This document shows positions 6,461-14,305 of a stretch of 14,645 nucleotides of DNA, one piece after another (position 1 is the first letter of the stretch; each line of letters opens with the position of its first letter). Under the pieces are notes generated by a model. The model ran no database searches, had not been told where the DNA came from, and saw nothing but the letters and a program-made list of their open reading frames with translations. The stretch is from Ignavibacteria bacterium (GTDB lineage Bacteria; Bacteroidota; Ignavibacteria; Ignavibacteriales; Melioribacteraceae). The stretch is taken from assembly GCA_003233295.1 (NCBI GenBank), contig QILJ01000316.1, positions 1-14,645 of the forward strand. The letters run 5' to 3'. The position numbers were made by a program, and so were the translations under genes.

Positions 6461-6568
6461 TTGAACTATCAAGAAAGGTCGAGGGAACAGGCCCAATGAC
6501 ACCTTAGCAACCGCCGAATTTGGAATGGTGCTAAATCCTGCCCGTAAAGGGAAAGATACAGATAAAGT
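6461..6568 (+). ncRNA. SAM-I (S-box) riboswitch aptamer
   Basis: The conserved S-box core is clear: ATCAAGAAAGGTCGAGGGA (6468-6486), GGCCCAATGACACC (6490-6503), GCAACC (6507-6512), GGTGCTAAATCCTGC (6527-6541) and GGGAAAGATA (6550-6559). Together these give the four-way junction, kink-turn and pseudoknot strands of the SAM-I aptamer. P1 boundaries are approximate. Binding of S-adenosylmethionine should favour the downstream terminator and switch off the sulfate-assimilation genes. The 5' stretch GAAAGGT (6473-6479) can pair, with one mismatch, with ACCTCTC (6572-6578) of the terminator, a possible antiterminator (inference). Confidence 0.93.
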
Positions 6569-6570
6569 TA

Positions 6571-6605
6571 AACCTCTCTGGATTTTTCCCAGGGAGGTTT
6601 TTTTT
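6571..6605 (+). terminator. Intrinsic terminator 2 (SAM riboswitch expression platform)
   Basis: Stem AACCTCTCTGG (6571-6581) / CCAGGGAGGTT (6589-6599), all paired with one G-T, loop ATTTTTC, then eight T to 6605. It follows the riboswitch directly and precedes the first structural gene by 26 bases, as expected for a SAM-responsive off switch. Confidence 0.9.
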
Positions 6606-6630
6606 GCTCAATTTTAACATAAGGTTTCTT

Positions 6631-6861
6631 ATGAAAGAGAAATATAAAAGAAGTTTACTTAAAACATTTTCGTGGAGAATTACAGGAACAATTGACACGA
6701 TTATTATATCACTTTTGATTACAGGCGACTTGAGTATAGCCGCCACAATCGGATTTATTGAAATCTTCACAAAAATGGTACTTTACTATTTTCACGAAAG
6801 ACTTTGGAATAGAATTAATTATGGTAAGGAAACTACAGATAATATAGAATATCACATTTAA
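6631..6861 (+). CDS. DUF2061 family small membrane protein
   Basis: 76 residues forming one DUF2061 domain: SLLKTFSWRITGTIDTIIIS (8-27), then a second hydrophobic stretch (about 34-54, LSIAATIGFIEIFTKMVLYYF) and the family's closing HERLWNRI (55-62). Two membrane helices are expected. The function of the family is not established, but it recurs in sulfate-assimilation operons, and here it is the first gene behind the Cys/SAM leader, so a role in sulfur uptake or reduction is a fair inference. The ATG at 6631 is preferred to an in-frame TTG at 6604 because the TTG lies inside the terminator's T-run, while AAGG sits 7 bases before the ATG. cysH follows after 16 bp. Confidence 0.85.
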   Translation: MKEKYKRSLLKTFSWRITGTIDTIIISLLITGDLSIAATIGFIEIFTKMVLYYFHERLWNRINYGKETTDNIEYHI

Positions 6862-6877
6862 AAGAAGGAACAAAAAA

Positions 6878-7582
6878 ATGAATTTGGAATTGGAAAATAT
6901 AGTAATACAAAGGTTATCAGCAGAAGATATTGTGCAAAGGTATATTACTCAATATAAGGGCAGTATTGCTCTTGCTTCGAGCTTAAGCATTGAGGATCAA
7001 GTCCTGACTGATTTAGTACTGAAAATTGATCCAAGTATAAAGATTTTCACACTCGATACTGGAAGACTCCACCCGGAGACTTATCAATTGATAGATAGAA
7101 CAAATGAACACTTTAGTACTAAGCTTGATGTTTACTATCCTGAAAACTCTAGCCTTGAAAAGTTTGTAAAGAAAAATGGGATTAATTCATTTTATGAAAG
7201 TCTTGAAAATAGAAAACAATGTTGCGCAATTAGAAAAATTGAACCGTTAAAGAGAGCATTGAAAAATATTGATGTTTGGATTGCAGGTTTAAGGAGAGAA
7301 CAGTCATTAACAAGAAGCGATTTAAAGATAATAGATATTGATACACTGAATCAAAATTATAAATTACTGCCTCTATTAAATTGGTCTGAAGATCAGGTAT
7401 GGGATTATATCAAGAAAAACAATATTCCATTTAATTCACTGCATAATCAAGGTTTTGCTAGTATTGGATGCGCACCCTGTACGCGGGCAGTTACCAATCC
7501 GGATGATATTCGTAGTGGAAGATGGTGGTGGGAAAATCCCGAGACAAAAGAATGCGGCTTGCATTTACCAAAAGGAGTTTAA
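6878..7582 (+). CDS. cysH: Adenylyl-sulfate (APS/PAPS) reductase
   Basis: 234 residues, full length for CysH. It reduces activated sulfate to sulfite using thioredoxin, in the cytoplasm. Substrate site: [10 protein letters not shown] (34-43), [12 protein letters not shown] (57-68) and [10 protein letters not shown] (137-146). The cysteine pairs C115-C116 ([11 protein letters not shown]) and C198-x2-C201 (GCAPC) are the [4Fe-4S] ligands that separate the APS-using, iron-sulfur type from enteric PAPS reductases. The catalytic Cys is C226 in KECGLH near the C-terminus. So APS is the likely substrate (EC 1.8.4.10), which fits the absence of an APS kinase (cysC) here. The ribosome site AAGGAAC lies just before the ATG. 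The 3' end contains AAAGGAG, which serves as the ribosome site of cysD. Confidence 0.95.
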   Translation: MNLELENIVIQRLSAEDIVQRYITQYKGSIALASSLSIEDQVLTDLVLKIDPSIKIFTLDTGRLHPETYQLIDRTNEHFSTKLDVYYPENSSLEKFVKKNGINSFYESLENRKQCCAIRKIEPLKRALKNIDVWIAGLRREQSLTRSDLKIIDIDTLNQNYKLLPLLNWSEDQVWDYIKKNNIPFNSLHNQGFASIGCAPCTRAVTNPDDIRSGRWWWENPETKECGLHLPKGV

Positions 7583-7584
7583 TT

Positions 7585-8466
7585 ATGGATAATTTAGAAA
7601 AAATAGAAGCACAAAGTATTTACATATTGCGCGAAGCATACAGAAGTTTTGACAATCTGGCGATGTTGTGGTCGATTGGAAAGGATAGTACAGTGCTGCT
7701 CTGGCTGGCTCAAAAAGCATTTCTTGGTCATGTTCCTTTTCCATTAGTTCATATAGATACATCATTTAAAATTCCGGAAATGATTGAATACAGGGATAAT
7801 TTAGTGAAGAAATTTCATCTTAGCCTAATTGTTGGTCAGAATAAAGCGGCGCTAAAAAACAAAGAAACTTTTCCCGAAGGTAATGCGACAAGATTACAAT
7901 GCTGTAAAAAATTAAAGAGTGAAGCTTTAAATAAATGCTTATCAGGCGAATGGGAAAGATTAAGATTCGACCATATTACTGACCAATTTGTGATTGATGA
8001 AGATCGTAAAGCATATACAGGTGTGATTGTTGGCGTTCGTGCAGATGAAGAAGGCAGCCGATCTAAGGAAAGATATTTCTCTCCGAGAGATAAAAATGCT
8101 GACTGGGATGTAGGGGATCAGCCACCTGAATTCTGGAATCAATTTAAGACCGATTTTGAACCAAATACTCATATCAGAATCCATCCGCTGCTTGATTGGA
8201 CTGAGTTAAATATATGGGAATATATTGAACGTGAAAAGATTCCGGTAACAAATTTATATTTCGATAATGGAAACGGTAAACGTTACAGATCACTTGGCTG
8301 CTTCCCTTGTACTCATGCTGTAGAATCACATTCAAGAAATGTAACAGAAATTATAACTGAATTAAAATCCGGGAAATTTGCAAACATCGCTGAACGTTCC
8401 GGAAGAGCACAAGACAGCGAAGGAGGTGGAACATTAGAAACACTTCGCCGTGAAGGATATATGTAA
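7585..8466 (+). CDS. cysD: Sulfate adenylyltransferase subunit 2 (ATP sulfurylase, small subunit)
   Basis: 293 residues, close to the usual 300. With CysN it makes adenylyl sulfate from ATP and sulfate. Landmarks: the PP-loop SIGKDS (30-35), [11 protein letters not shown] (56-66), [21 protein letters not shown] (149-169, given in part), the GCFPC pair (238-242) and the C-terminal [15 protein letters not shown] (271-285). The start at 7585 is chosen over an in-frame ATG at 7522 because the extra 21 residues overlap cysH, are not family-like, and AAAGGAG lies 8 bases before 7585. It begins 2 bp after the cysH stop, consistent with translational coupling. cysN follows after 11 bp. Confidence 0.95.
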   Translation: MDNLEKIEAQSIYILREAYRSFDNLAMLWSIGKDSTVLLWLAQKAFLGHVPFPLVHIDTSFKIPEMIEYRDNLVKKFHLSLIVGQNKAALKNKETFPEGNATRLQCCKKLKSEALNKCLSGEWERLRFDHITDQFVIDEDRKAYTGVIVGVRADEEGSRSKERYFSPRDKNADWDVGDQPPEFWNQFKTDFEPNTHIRIHPLLDWTELNIWEYIEREKIPVTNLYFDNGNGKRYRSLGCFPCTHAVESHSRNVTEIITELKSGKFANIAERSGRAQDSEGGGTLETLRREGYM

Positions 8467-8477
8467 AAAGGAAAATT

Positions 8478-9836
8478 ATGATGAAAGAAAGAATGAACAT
8501 AGTAATTGTTGGTCATGTAGATCACGGTAAAAGCACATTAGTTGGCAGATTACTTGTAGATACAGAATCACTTCCAAAAGGGAAATTGGATTTTGTAAAA
8601 GAACAATGTGCAAAAAACTCTAAACCATTTGAATATGCTTTCTTACTTGATGCTCTTGTTGACGAACAAAGTCAAGGAATTACAATAGATACGGCAAGGA
8701 TATTTTTTGAGTCTTCTCAAAGAGAATATATAATTATTGACGCTCCCGGTCATATTGAATTTCTGAAGAATATGATAAGCGGTGCGGCAAGAGCTGAAGC
8801 AGCATTATTATTAATTGATGCCGATGAGGGTATTGCTGAAAATAGTAAAAGACATGCTTACATGCTTTCACTCCTTGGTATCAAGCAAATTGCTGTTGTG
8901 GTTAATAAAATGGATTTGGTTGACTACAATCAAAATGTTTTTAATAAAATTAAATTAGAATATACAAAGTATCTAAAAAGTATTTCTATTGAAGCTACAC
9001 ACTTTATCCCTGTCTCGGCTAGAGAAGGTATAAACTTGATTGATATTTCACAATTGACCGATTGGTATGAAGGCGCTTCCTTATTAGAAATTATCGATTC
9101 ATTTACAAAAGAAAAATCAATGGATGAAAAACCATTAAGAATATATCTGCAGGGGGTTTACAAATTCGATGGTCATAAAAATAAAAAGCGAATTTATGCA
9201 GGATCAATAAATTCTGGAAAGATAAATGTTGGAGATAAAGTTGGATTTCTTCCATCAGGAAAATCTTCTATTGTGAATTCGGTGGAAGTATATAATAAGT
9301 CAGGAATAACATCCGCAAGAACAGGACAAGCAATTGGACTGACACTTGAAGAAGAAATTTATGTTAACGAGACAGACCTGGTTTATAAGTTAGATGAAAG
9401 TAAACCTAGTTTTAGTGATAGAGTCTTAGCTAATATTTTTTGGATGGGTAATGATCCATTGCTAAGTGGTAAAAGTTATAAATTGAAAATCGGGACGCAA
9501 AAATTTGATGTAATGATTGAAGAAATACAAAATGTGCTTCATACAGCCGATCAGGGTGAAATAAATTCAAATAAATTGGTAAATAAGCATGAAGCCGCAA
9601 AGTGTGTACTAAAACTTAGAAATAGGATCCCTTTTGATCTAGTTGAACAAAATGTACATACTAGCAGATTCGTGATCATAGATAAATATGATATTGTTGG
9701 AGGAGGGATGATTATTAAAAATATGGAAGATTCAAAACCTAAACATGCTTATTCCGATTTTGAAATAGAATTAAACCAACTAATTCGAAAACATTTTCCG
9801 CATTGGGAAGCAAAATCATTAGAGGAAATTATCTAA
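8478..9836 (+). CDS. cysN: Sulfate adenylyltransferase subunit 1 (GTPase subunit)
   Basis: 452 residues. GTPase that drives the otherwise unfavourable ATP sulfurylase reaction of CysD. All G motifs are visible: GHVDHGKST (12-20, G1), a GITIDTA switch (67-73), DAPGH (88-92, G3), NKMD (143-146, G4) and a VSAREG (G5). EF-Tu-like beta-barrel domains fill the rest (from about 210). There is no C-terminal APS kinase (CysC) fusion, in keeping with the APS-type CysH. Start: ATG at 8478 with AAAGGA six bases upstream; codons 2 and 6 are also ATG and cannot be excluded. The stop TAA overlaps the next gene's ATG by one base (TAATG). Confidence 0.95.
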   Translation: MMKERMNIVIVGHVDHGKSTLVGRLLVDTESLPKGKLDFVKEQCAKNSKPFEYAFLLDALVDEQSQGITIDTARIFFESSQREYIIIDAPGHIEFLKNMISGAARAEAALLLIDADEGIAENSKRHAYMLSLLGIKQIAVVVNKMDLVDYNQNVFNKIKLEYTKYLKSISIEATHFIPVSAREGINLIDISQLTDWYEGASLLEIIDSFTKEKSMDEKPLRIYLQGVYKFDGHKNKKRIYAGSINSGKINVGDKVGFLPSGKSSIVNSVEVYNKSGITSARTGQAIGLTLEEEIYVNETDLVYKLDESKPSFSDRVLANIFWMGNDPLLSGKSYKLKIGTQKFDVMIEEIQNVLHTADQGEINSNKLVNKHEAAKCVLKLRNRIPFDLVEQNVHTSRFVIIDKYDIVGGGMIIKNMEDSKPKHAYSDFEIELNQLIRKHFPHWEAKSLEEII

Positions 9837-11719
9837 TGAGCAAAATTGTTAAATATGAAGTTACTTTGAATGAATTAGAACTGGCGCTTTCTGACAGAGA
9901 TATCTGCAAGGATGAACAAAGTAAAACTACTAATGGAATTCTTGGTGGAGATAAACTTAGGAATGAACTGAGCGCTTTCAACAAAGATGATATTGATAAA
10001 ACTGTTCTAGTGAATATAAAGTCTCATGGAATATATCTGCAAACAGATCGGGATACTCTTATAAATGGTAATAGGGAATATACTTTTCTTATAAGAATTC
10101 CTTTTTGGGGTGGCGGCGATATAAAGTCGTCAACGTATTTGAAAATTAGTAAACTAGCTGAAAAATATTCAAGTGACGAATTTGGAAAGCCATCTTTGCG
10201 GCTTACAACTAGACAAGGAATTCAATTTCATCGTGTGACAAAGAAAAATATATTTCCAATTGTAAAAGATCTTGCAGAAATTAATCTATTAACACTCAAT
10301 GGCTGTGGGGATAATACTCGTAATCCAATTGCCAGCCCAATAAAATCAAATATTTTTAATGCAACGGCATTAGCAGAAAAAATTGGCACTTATTTCCGTT
10401 TACCCGTAAATGAACATTTACAAGTTTTTGGAATAAAAAGTAATATTCATGATGCAGAAAAAAAATATAATTATAAAAAAGAAGGACTGCCGCGCAAATT
10501 TAAAATAGGAATCGCCGGAGCCTATCTAAACCAGGATACAGGGAAAATAGTAAAAGATAATAGTCCGGATATTCAAACAAATGATTTAGGAATTGCACCG
10601 ATTATTGAATATAAAAAGATTACAGGTTACCAAATATATATAGGTGGTGGGTTAGGAGAAAAAAATGGAAAAATTACATTTGCATTATTAGGAATTCCGT
10701 TGGGAGTGGTTTATAACGAAGATGAAATAATTCCATTGATTGGAGCAATAATAGATGAATGGAATATACTCGGAGATAGGAAAAATAGACATTGGGCAAG
10801 ATTAAAAAATGTTATTTTAAAAAAAGGACAGCAATTAGAAAATCTTAGCACTGAAGAAATTCTGAAAAGTGAGAAGAAAAGACGAATTGCACAATCTAAG
10901 GGAGTAGAATGGTTAAGAGAAAGGCTTGAGAAAAAAGGTGTTAAAATTGAACCGCCTATTAAACTAAATCTTGGTAAAAAACATAGGCACCATGGCTGGT
11001 TGAAACAATATGATGGTAAATTCACATTCGGTTTATGGATTGAGAATGGAAGAATTAGTGATACGAAAGAAAACATCAAAACTATGATTGATGAAATTGC
11101 AGAACACATTAAACCGAATATTAGACTGACACCGTTTCAAGATTTATTATTTACAGATATTTCTTATGAAAACAAACCACGGTTAGAGAATATATTACAA
11201 AAATATCAATATTCTTTTCCGTCAGATCCAAGAAGAAATTCTATGGCATGCGTTGGTTTGCCGACTTGTAGTCTTGCTGTAGCAGATTCTGAAAGATATT
11301 TCCGACCATTAATGAATATTTTGGAAGATGAAGAAATTCATAAAGTAGAGAATATTTCTATTGGCATAAGCGGATGCGAAAGACATTGTTCGCGAAATAT
11401 TTGCCATCCTATTTCAATCGAAGGAAAAGGATCCGGACGTTATCAATTGAAATTACTATTTGGAAAACACGAAGCGGAAATATTGGCGAAGGATATAATC
11501 TATAAAGGTAAAAAATATTTGAGGCTTGTCCCTGATAAAGATATCCCAAGTCTGGTTCAACTTTTAGTTGATAATTATAAAAAAAACAAATTATCGGAAG
11601 AAAATGAAATTGGCGTATTTCACCAGAGGATTGGTGTTGGTGGAATCATCAAGTTAATAGAAAATAATCCATCTTTAGATCATTTATTAGAAAAGACTTA
11701 CAATGAATATTTTACATAA
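9836..11719 (+). CDS. Siroheme sulfite reductase (nitrite/sulfite reductase family)
   Basis: 627 residues, in the range of single-subunit siroheme reductases. It reduces sulfite to sulfide with six electrons. Two ferredoxin-like half domains and two siroheme/[4Fe-4S] domains: LRLTTRQGIQFH (121-132) and NGCGDNTRNP (155-164) bind siroheme and substrate; C472-x5-C478 (ACVGLPTC) and C514-x3-C518 (GCERHC) are the cluster ligands. Context inside the cys operon, with siroheme synthase next, favours sulfite over nitrite. No flavoprotein cysJ is present, so ferredoxin is the likely donor (inference). The start at 9836 overlaps the cysN stop and has GAGGAAA eight bases upstream; an in-frame ATG at 9803 lies inside cysN and is rejected. 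Odd: the second cysteine motif reads GCERHCSRNICHP rather than the usual GCPNGC-R-P form, with an extra Cys (523). Confidence 0.9.
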   Translation: MSKIVKYEVTLNELELALSDRDICKDEQSKTTNGILGGDKLRNELSAFNKDDIDKTVLVNIKSHGIYLQTDRDTLINGNREYTFLIRIPFWGGGDIKSSTYLKISKLAEKYSSDEFGKPSLRLTTRQGIQFHRVTKKNIFPIVKDLAEINLLTLNGCGDNTRNPIASPIKSNIFNATALAEKIGTYFRLPVNEHLQVFGIKSNIHDAEKKYNYKKEGLPRKFKIGIAGAYLNQDTGKIVKDNSPDIQTNDLGIAPIIEYKKITGYQIYIGGGLGEKNGKITFALLGIPLGVVYNEDEIIPLIGAIIDEWNILGDRKNRHWARLKNVILKKGQQLENLSTEEILKSEKKRRIAQSKGVEWLRERLEKKGVKIEPPIKLNLGKKHRHHGWLKQYDGKFTFGLWIENGRISDTKENIKTMIDEIAEHIKPNIRLTPFQDLLFTDISYENKPRLENILQKYQYSFPSDPRRNSMACVGLPTCSLAVADSERYFRPLMNILEDEEIHKVENISIGISGCERHCSRNICHPISIEGKGSGRYQLKLLFGKHEAEILAKDIIYKGKKYLRLVPDKDIPSLVQLLVDNYKKNKLSEENEIGVFHQRIGVGGIIKLIENNPSLDHLLEKTYNEYFT

Positions 11720-13028
11720 TTTAGAAAAAGGCAATAATGCAATAAACACTTTACCGGTTTTATTAAGGGATCCAAGGATTCTATTGATTGGCGGAGGAAA
11801 AGTTGCTCTTCAGAAAGCAAATGTAATGATTAAAAATGGAATCGATTTTCAAATTATCTCTGAAAATTATCTGGATGATTTTTCAAATATCGATGTACCT
11901 AAATTAACAAAGTCCATAGAAGTTTCTGATTTTGCTGATTATAAAATAATTATCAATGCTACGGGGAATAAAAAAGTAGAAAAACTAATTGATAAAATTA
12001 GGCAGAAATTTAATATTCTATTGAATACTGTTGATATCCCGGAAAAATGTGATTTCTATTTTTCTGCCTTATTAAATTATGGCAAATTGAAAATTGCGGT
12101 TTCTAGCGATGGTGCAAGTCCAATAATCTCTAAAGTTGTGAGGGATAAAATTAAAGAAATTATTTCTCCAGAAATTAAAGTGCAGATTGAAAAAGAAGCA
12201 GATCTTAGAAAACAAAATAAAATTAATATTGCTCGGACAAAGATAGAAACATCACGACTATTCGGACACGTTGCACTGGTAGGTGCTGGTCCAGGCGATC
12301 CTGAATTATTAACACTTAAAGCATATAAATTAATACAAAATGCAGAGGTAATTCTCCACGATTATTTAGTTAGTAATGAAATATTGGCGTTGGCAAGATC
12401 CTCAACAAAAATTATTAATTGTGGGAAACCCCACGGTAGTACAACACTTTCGCAGCTTGATATAAATAGCCGGATGGTTTTTTATGTGAATCAAGGAAGA
12501 CGAGTTGTTCGATTGAAAGGAGGAGACCCTTTTATTTTTGGACGCTTAGTTGAGGAAACCGAATACCTCATTGAAAACAATATCGAGTTTGAAATAGTAC
12601 CAGGAATTACTTCTTCAATTTCGGGTGCCGGAAATGCTGCTATTCCCGTTACTGCTAGAGATGTTTCAAATGGATTCTCTGTTGTTTCCGGATGCCTTAA
12701 AGGGAATCATTTTAATTTGAATTGGATAGAGCTGCTGAAGATTCCAAAACATACAACCGTTGTATTAATGGGATTAAGAAAAGCAAAGCAAATTGTTAAT
12801 GAAGCTATTGCTCGAGGAGTTAGAAAGAATTTACCTATTGCAATTATTTCAAATGCAACAAGGGATAATCAAACGGAAATAATTACAACACTCATTGATT
12901 TAGAAAACGCAGCGAAAAATGCTCCAACACCGGCAATAATTGTTTTTGGAGAAGTAGTAAATCTTAGAAGAAAATTAAGCAATTTTATTGATTGTGAAAA
13001 ACAAGAGATTTTTTCGAAATTTGGGTAA
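11703..13028 (+). CDS. cysG: Bifunctional siroheme synthase
   Basis: 441 residues, a two-domain fusion. Residues 17-175 are the Met8/SirC-like dehydrogenase-ferrochelatase: LLIGGGKVALQKA (27-39) binds NAD, NTVDIPEKCDF (108-118) holds the catalytic Asp (D111), and SSDGASP (134-140) follows. Residues 188-430 are uroporphyrinogen-III C-methyltransferase: VALVGAGPGDPELLTLKA (190-207), VVRLKGGDPFIFGR (268-281), VPGITSS (299-305), PVTARD (315-320) and VVLMG (353-357). Together these turn uroporphyrinogen III into siroheme, using SAM, for the sulfite reductase encoded just upstream. The ATG lies 16 bp inside the reductase gene with only a weak ribosome site, so coupling is likely. It has the same order of domains as enteric CysG, at near-standard length (about 460). 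Confidence 0.93.
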   Translation: MNILHNLEKGNNAINTLPVLLRDPRILLIGGGKVALQKANVMIKNGIDFQIISENYLDDFSNIDVPKLTKSIEVSDFADYKIIINATGNKKVEKLIDKIRQKFNILLNTVDIPEKCDFYFSALLNYGKLKIAVSSDGASPIISKVVRDKIKEIISPEIKVQIEKEADLRKQNKINIARTKIETSRLFGHVALVGAGPGDPELLTLKAYKLIQNAEVILHDYLVSNEILALARSSTKIINCGKPHGSTTLSQLDINSRMVFYVNQGRRVVRLKGGDPFIFGRLVEETEYLIENNIEFEIVPGITSSISGAGNAAIPVTARDVSNGFSVVSGCLKGNHFNLNWIELLKIPKHTTVVLMGLRKAKQIVNEAIARGVRKNLPIAIISNATRDNQTEIITTLIDLENAAKNAPTPAIIVFGEVVNLRRKLSNFIDCEKQEIFSKFG

Positions 13029-13199
13029 ATGAGTAACTCATATTACGCGAAATCTGTTTTTGACTTTACACATACTTTTAGTATGTGGATTAAAAAAATC
13101 ATAAAGTTCTGGATATTAAGCCTCTCAAAAATAAAACATTATGAGTCACGCCAAGGTATACAAGTAAAGCCTGGTTTGTATGTTGCATTCCTACCATGA
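13029..13199 (+). CDS. Doubtful 56-codon ORF directly after cysG
   Basis: An ATG follows the cysG TAA without a gap and reads 56 codons to TGA at 13197-13199. The middle is hydrophobic and basic (WIKKIIKFWILSLSKIK, 20-36) and the end is QVKPGLYVAFLP. I recognise no family. It has no ribosome site of its own, and its DNA contains a hairpin (13069-13075 with 13081-13087) and inverted ends, so it may be a non-coding repeat that happens to be open. It could be a real coupled small membrane protein; I consider that less likely. Confidence 0.2.
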   Translation: MSNSYYAKSVFDFTHTFSMWIKKIIKFWILSLSKIKHYESRQGIQVKPGLYVAFLP

Positions 13200-13390
13200 T
13201 TTAAAAGTCGCGGTAAATTACTTATTATTTTGCGTTACGTTATTATTAAGATGTTTTTACGTAAGGTGCCGGTAAGTTATCGAGTGAAATATATTTTTAC
13301 AAATTAACTGTTTTTTTAGTGAAAGAACTACAATAAAAGTCAATAAAATGTTATTATTAAAATAATCTTTTTGAAAATATAGGAATTATC
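13029..13390. other. Spacer between cysG and homocysteine methyltransferase with inverted repeats
   Basis: The first 170 bp hold the doubtful ORF and several symmetric pieces: the palindrome ATGAGTAACTCAT (13029-13041); the hairpin CACATAC (13069-13075) / GTATGTG (13081-13087) with a 5-base loop; and near-inverted ends GTAACTCATATT (13033-13044) and ATTATGAGTCAC (13137-13148), 10 of 12 matching. No classic T-tract terminator for the cys operon is found; the hairpin is followed by a run of A, not T. The remaining part (13200-13390) is AT-rich with nothing recognised and must contain the promoter of the next gene if it has its own. Confidence 0.4.
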
Positions 13391-14278
13391 ATGAGATCAA
13401 TTATCGATCAATTAAAAAAAAATAAAATATTAGTATCGGATGGCGGATGGGGAACTTATCTTTATGCAAAAGGACTTCAAATGGGTGACTGCCCAGAACT
13501 ATGGAATGAAACACACAGAGCTGATGTTCTAGAAATTGCTAAAAGCTATATTACCGCCGGCGCTGATATGATAGAAACCAACAGTTTTGGGGGAAGCAGA
13601 ATAAAACTTGCACAATATGATCTTGGAGAGAGGACATACGAATTAAATAAAATGGCTGCGGAGATATCTCGTGAAGCTGCTGGCGATGATAAATTTGTAC
13701 TCGGATCTGTTGGACCAACGGGTAAATTTTTAATGACCGGAGAAGTGACCGAAGAAGAACTTTATGATTCTTTCAAGGTGCAGGTTGAAGGTTTGAGGGA
13801 TGGGGGAGTGGATGCAATATGCATCGAAACGTTTTATGATATACAGGAAGCTTTGCAGGCGATCAATGCTGTAAAGGATAACACTGAACTTGAAATTATA
13901 ACAACTTTTACTTTTGATAAAGCGCCGGACGATTCATATAATTCAATGATGGGAATAAAACCTTCGCAGATGGCTGAAACACTTGCCGATGCCGGGGTTG
14001 ACATATTCGGTACAAATTGCGGAAACGGTTTCGAGGGAATGATCGATATTGTGAAGGAAATACGTGAGGTTAATACCGTGCTGCCAGTTTTGGTTCATGC
14101 AAATGCCGGACTGCCGATTGAAGAAGATTGTAAAATTGTTTATCCCGATTCACCGGAAAGAATGGCTGAATTAACTCCGACTTTAATTGCTGCCGGTGCA
14201 AATATTATAGGCGGATGCTGCGGCACAACTCCGGATCATATAAGAGCGATCAAAGAAGTTGTTAATAAATTGAAATAG
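13391..14278 (+). CDS. Homocysteine S-methyltransferase family protein (single domain)
   Basis: 295 residues: one TIM-barrel homocysteine-binding domain like the first domain of MetH or betaine-homocysteine methyltransferase. Landmarks are DGGWGTYL (17-24), the ADMIETNSFGGSRIKL stretch (58-73), GSVGPTGKF (105-113), FGTNCGNG (206-213) and IGGCCGTTP (273-281). C210, C276 and C277 are the three zinc ligands that activate the homocysteine thiol. There is no pterin, cobalamin or activation domain, so the methyl donor is undetermined: it could be S-methylmethionine or betaine, or a corrinoid protein encoded elsewhere in a split MetH. Its placement near the SAM-regulated sulfide operon fits methionine formation. 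The ATG is preceded by only AGGAATTATC. No riboswitch is seen upstream. Confidence 0.85.
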   Translation: MRSIIDQLKKNKILVSDGGWGTYLYAKGLQMGDCPELWNETHRADVLEIAKSYITAGADMIETNSFGGSRIKLAQYDLGERTYELNKMAAEISREAAGDDKFVLGSVGPTGKFLMTGEVTEEELYDSFKVQVEGLRDGGVDAICIETFYDIQEALQAINAVKDNTELEIITTFTFDKAPDDSYNSMMGIKPSQMAETLADAGVDIFGTNCGNGFEGMIDIVKEIREVNTVLPVLVHANAGLPIEEDCKIVYPDSPERMAELTPTLIAAGANIIGGCCGTTPDHIRAIKEVVNKLK

Positions 14279-14305
14279 AAAATTAATTTCTTAGGGATAA
14301 TTCAA

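Noticed and set aside
6604..6630. TTG start for the DUF2061 gene
   Set aside because: It falls in the T-run of the riboswitch terminator and adds no family-like residues; ATG at 6631 has AAGG upstream.
6531..6770. 79-codon minus-strand ORF over the riboswitch and DUF2061 gene
   Set aside because: It is antisense to a clear SAM riboswitch, its terminator and a recognised gene, and shows no family features.
7522..7584. Upstream in-frame ATG giving cysD 21 more residues
   Set aside because: The extension overlaps the cysH 3' end, is unlike CysD N-termini, and the ATG at 7585 has a strong AAAGGAG at good spacing.
9803..9835. Upstream in-frame ATG for the sulfite reductase
   Set aside because: It lies within the end of cysN; the TAATG junction at 9834-9838 with GAGGAAA upstream is the better start.
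10711..11109. 132-codon minus-strand ORF
   Set aside because: It is a shadow within the sulfite reductase gene, whose frame is fully supported by motifs; its composition is that of a reverse translation of an AT-rich gene.
13069..13087. Hairpin after cysG as the operon's intrinsic terminator
   Set aside because: The stem is followed by GATT and a run of A, not T, and it lies within an open frame; the evidence does not support termination in either direction.
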